NCBI GenBank assembly: GCA_024404095.1
Contig: JAKSQO010000007.1
Span: forward strand, 32,732 to 96,731
Origin: Clostridia bacterium
GTDB taxonomy: Bacteria; Bacillota; Clostridia; Oscillospirales; Acutalibacteraceae
Direction of reading: 5' to 3'
Length of the DNA stretch: 64,000 nt
Positions 63,926-64,000 of the stretch are shown piece by piece. Numbering within the stretch: the stretch's first letter is position 1; every line of letters starts with the position of its first letter. The notes beneath the pieces are model-generated. The model had not been told where the DNA came from, did no database searches, and saw only the letters and a program-made list of their open reading frames with translations. Both the position numbers and the translations under genes were made by a program.

Positions 63926-64000
63926 TTACTTTGATCGCCAAGTTATTCTTCCACGGGTGAGATCGTATGGCGAAACCTCGACCGTCACCTTGTCTCCCGG
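63926..64000 (-). CDS. infA: Translation initiation factor IF-1, C-terminal part cut by the window edge
   Basis: The last 24 residues, PGDKVTVEVSPYDLTRGRITWRSK, match the end of IF-1 (an OB-fold factor at the ribosomal A site). The gene starts outside the window. A small inverted repeat (AATAACC/GGTTATT) follows the stop before rpmJ. Confidence 0.95.
   Translation of the reverse strand, partial: PGDKVTVEVSPYDLTRGRITWRSK

Overview
The window looks like chromosomal sequence from a Gram-positive anaerobe of the class Clostridia, probably an Oscillospiraceae/Ruminococcaceae-type gut bacterium. This is inferred from low-GC Firmicutes gene content and order (miaB-ymcA-mutS-mutL, sepF-divIVA-lspA-rluD, the infA-rpmJ-rpsM-rpsK-rpsD-rpoA-rplQ operon), a T-box on thrS, strong AGGAGG ribosome sites, and an [FeFe]-hydrogenase-like protein. 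I see no insertion sequence, prophage, CRISPR array, tRNA or rRNA.

Layout. 1-348: acidic tail of a cut-off gene and a shared terminator. 354-5134 (-): uvrB-uvrA nucleotide excision repair. 5164-28680 (-): a very long co-directional array, apparently starting at one good promoter upstream of miaB. In transcription order it holds miaB, a YmcA-like protein, mutS, mutL, miaA, an HlyD-like protein, yggS, sepF, divIVA, lspA, rluD, a split transketolase, a membrane-anchored unknown protein, a DivIVA-like coiled coil, a lone fumarase beta subunit, rfbA-rfbC-rfbD, and four glycan genes (two glycosyltransferases, a TupA-like ATP-grasp protein, an acetyltransferase). 28829-29782 (+): a polyprenyl-phosphate glycosyltransferase divergent from miaB.

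29908-32913 (-): an Xre/TPR regulator and a secreted subtilisin-like protease. 33078-36235 (+): a compact five-gene unit of DRTGG protein, RsbW-like ATPase, HydS-like [FeFe] hydrogenase, second DRTGG protein and PHP phosphoesterase. This is the most likely little-described system here: a putative H2/redox-sensing signalling module. 36263-38806 (-): a membrane-bound Xre regulator, a second FGGFDR-type DivIVA-like protein, and mscL with a zinc-ribbon tail.

39122-45356 (+): a membrane acyltransferase, then thrS behind a T-box leader, a YbaK-type deacylase, two membrane proteins and apgM. 45404-49864 (-): an ABC exporter with a very long coiled-coil permease. 50005-54859 (+): a HAD phosphatase, mfd, a lipoprotein and a 41-residue Cys/Asn-rich peptide. 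54963-59677 (-): secG and a divergent topoisomerase IV pair, the latter with an NrdR-box-like palindrome inside its promoter. 59825-64000 (-): a PfkB sugar kinase and the alpha ribosomal operon running off the right end.

Several starts were moved from the longest open frame to a downstream ATG/GTG/TTG because a clear Shine-Dalgarno site or family length supports it. Promoters, operators and terminators were read by eye and have not been tested.
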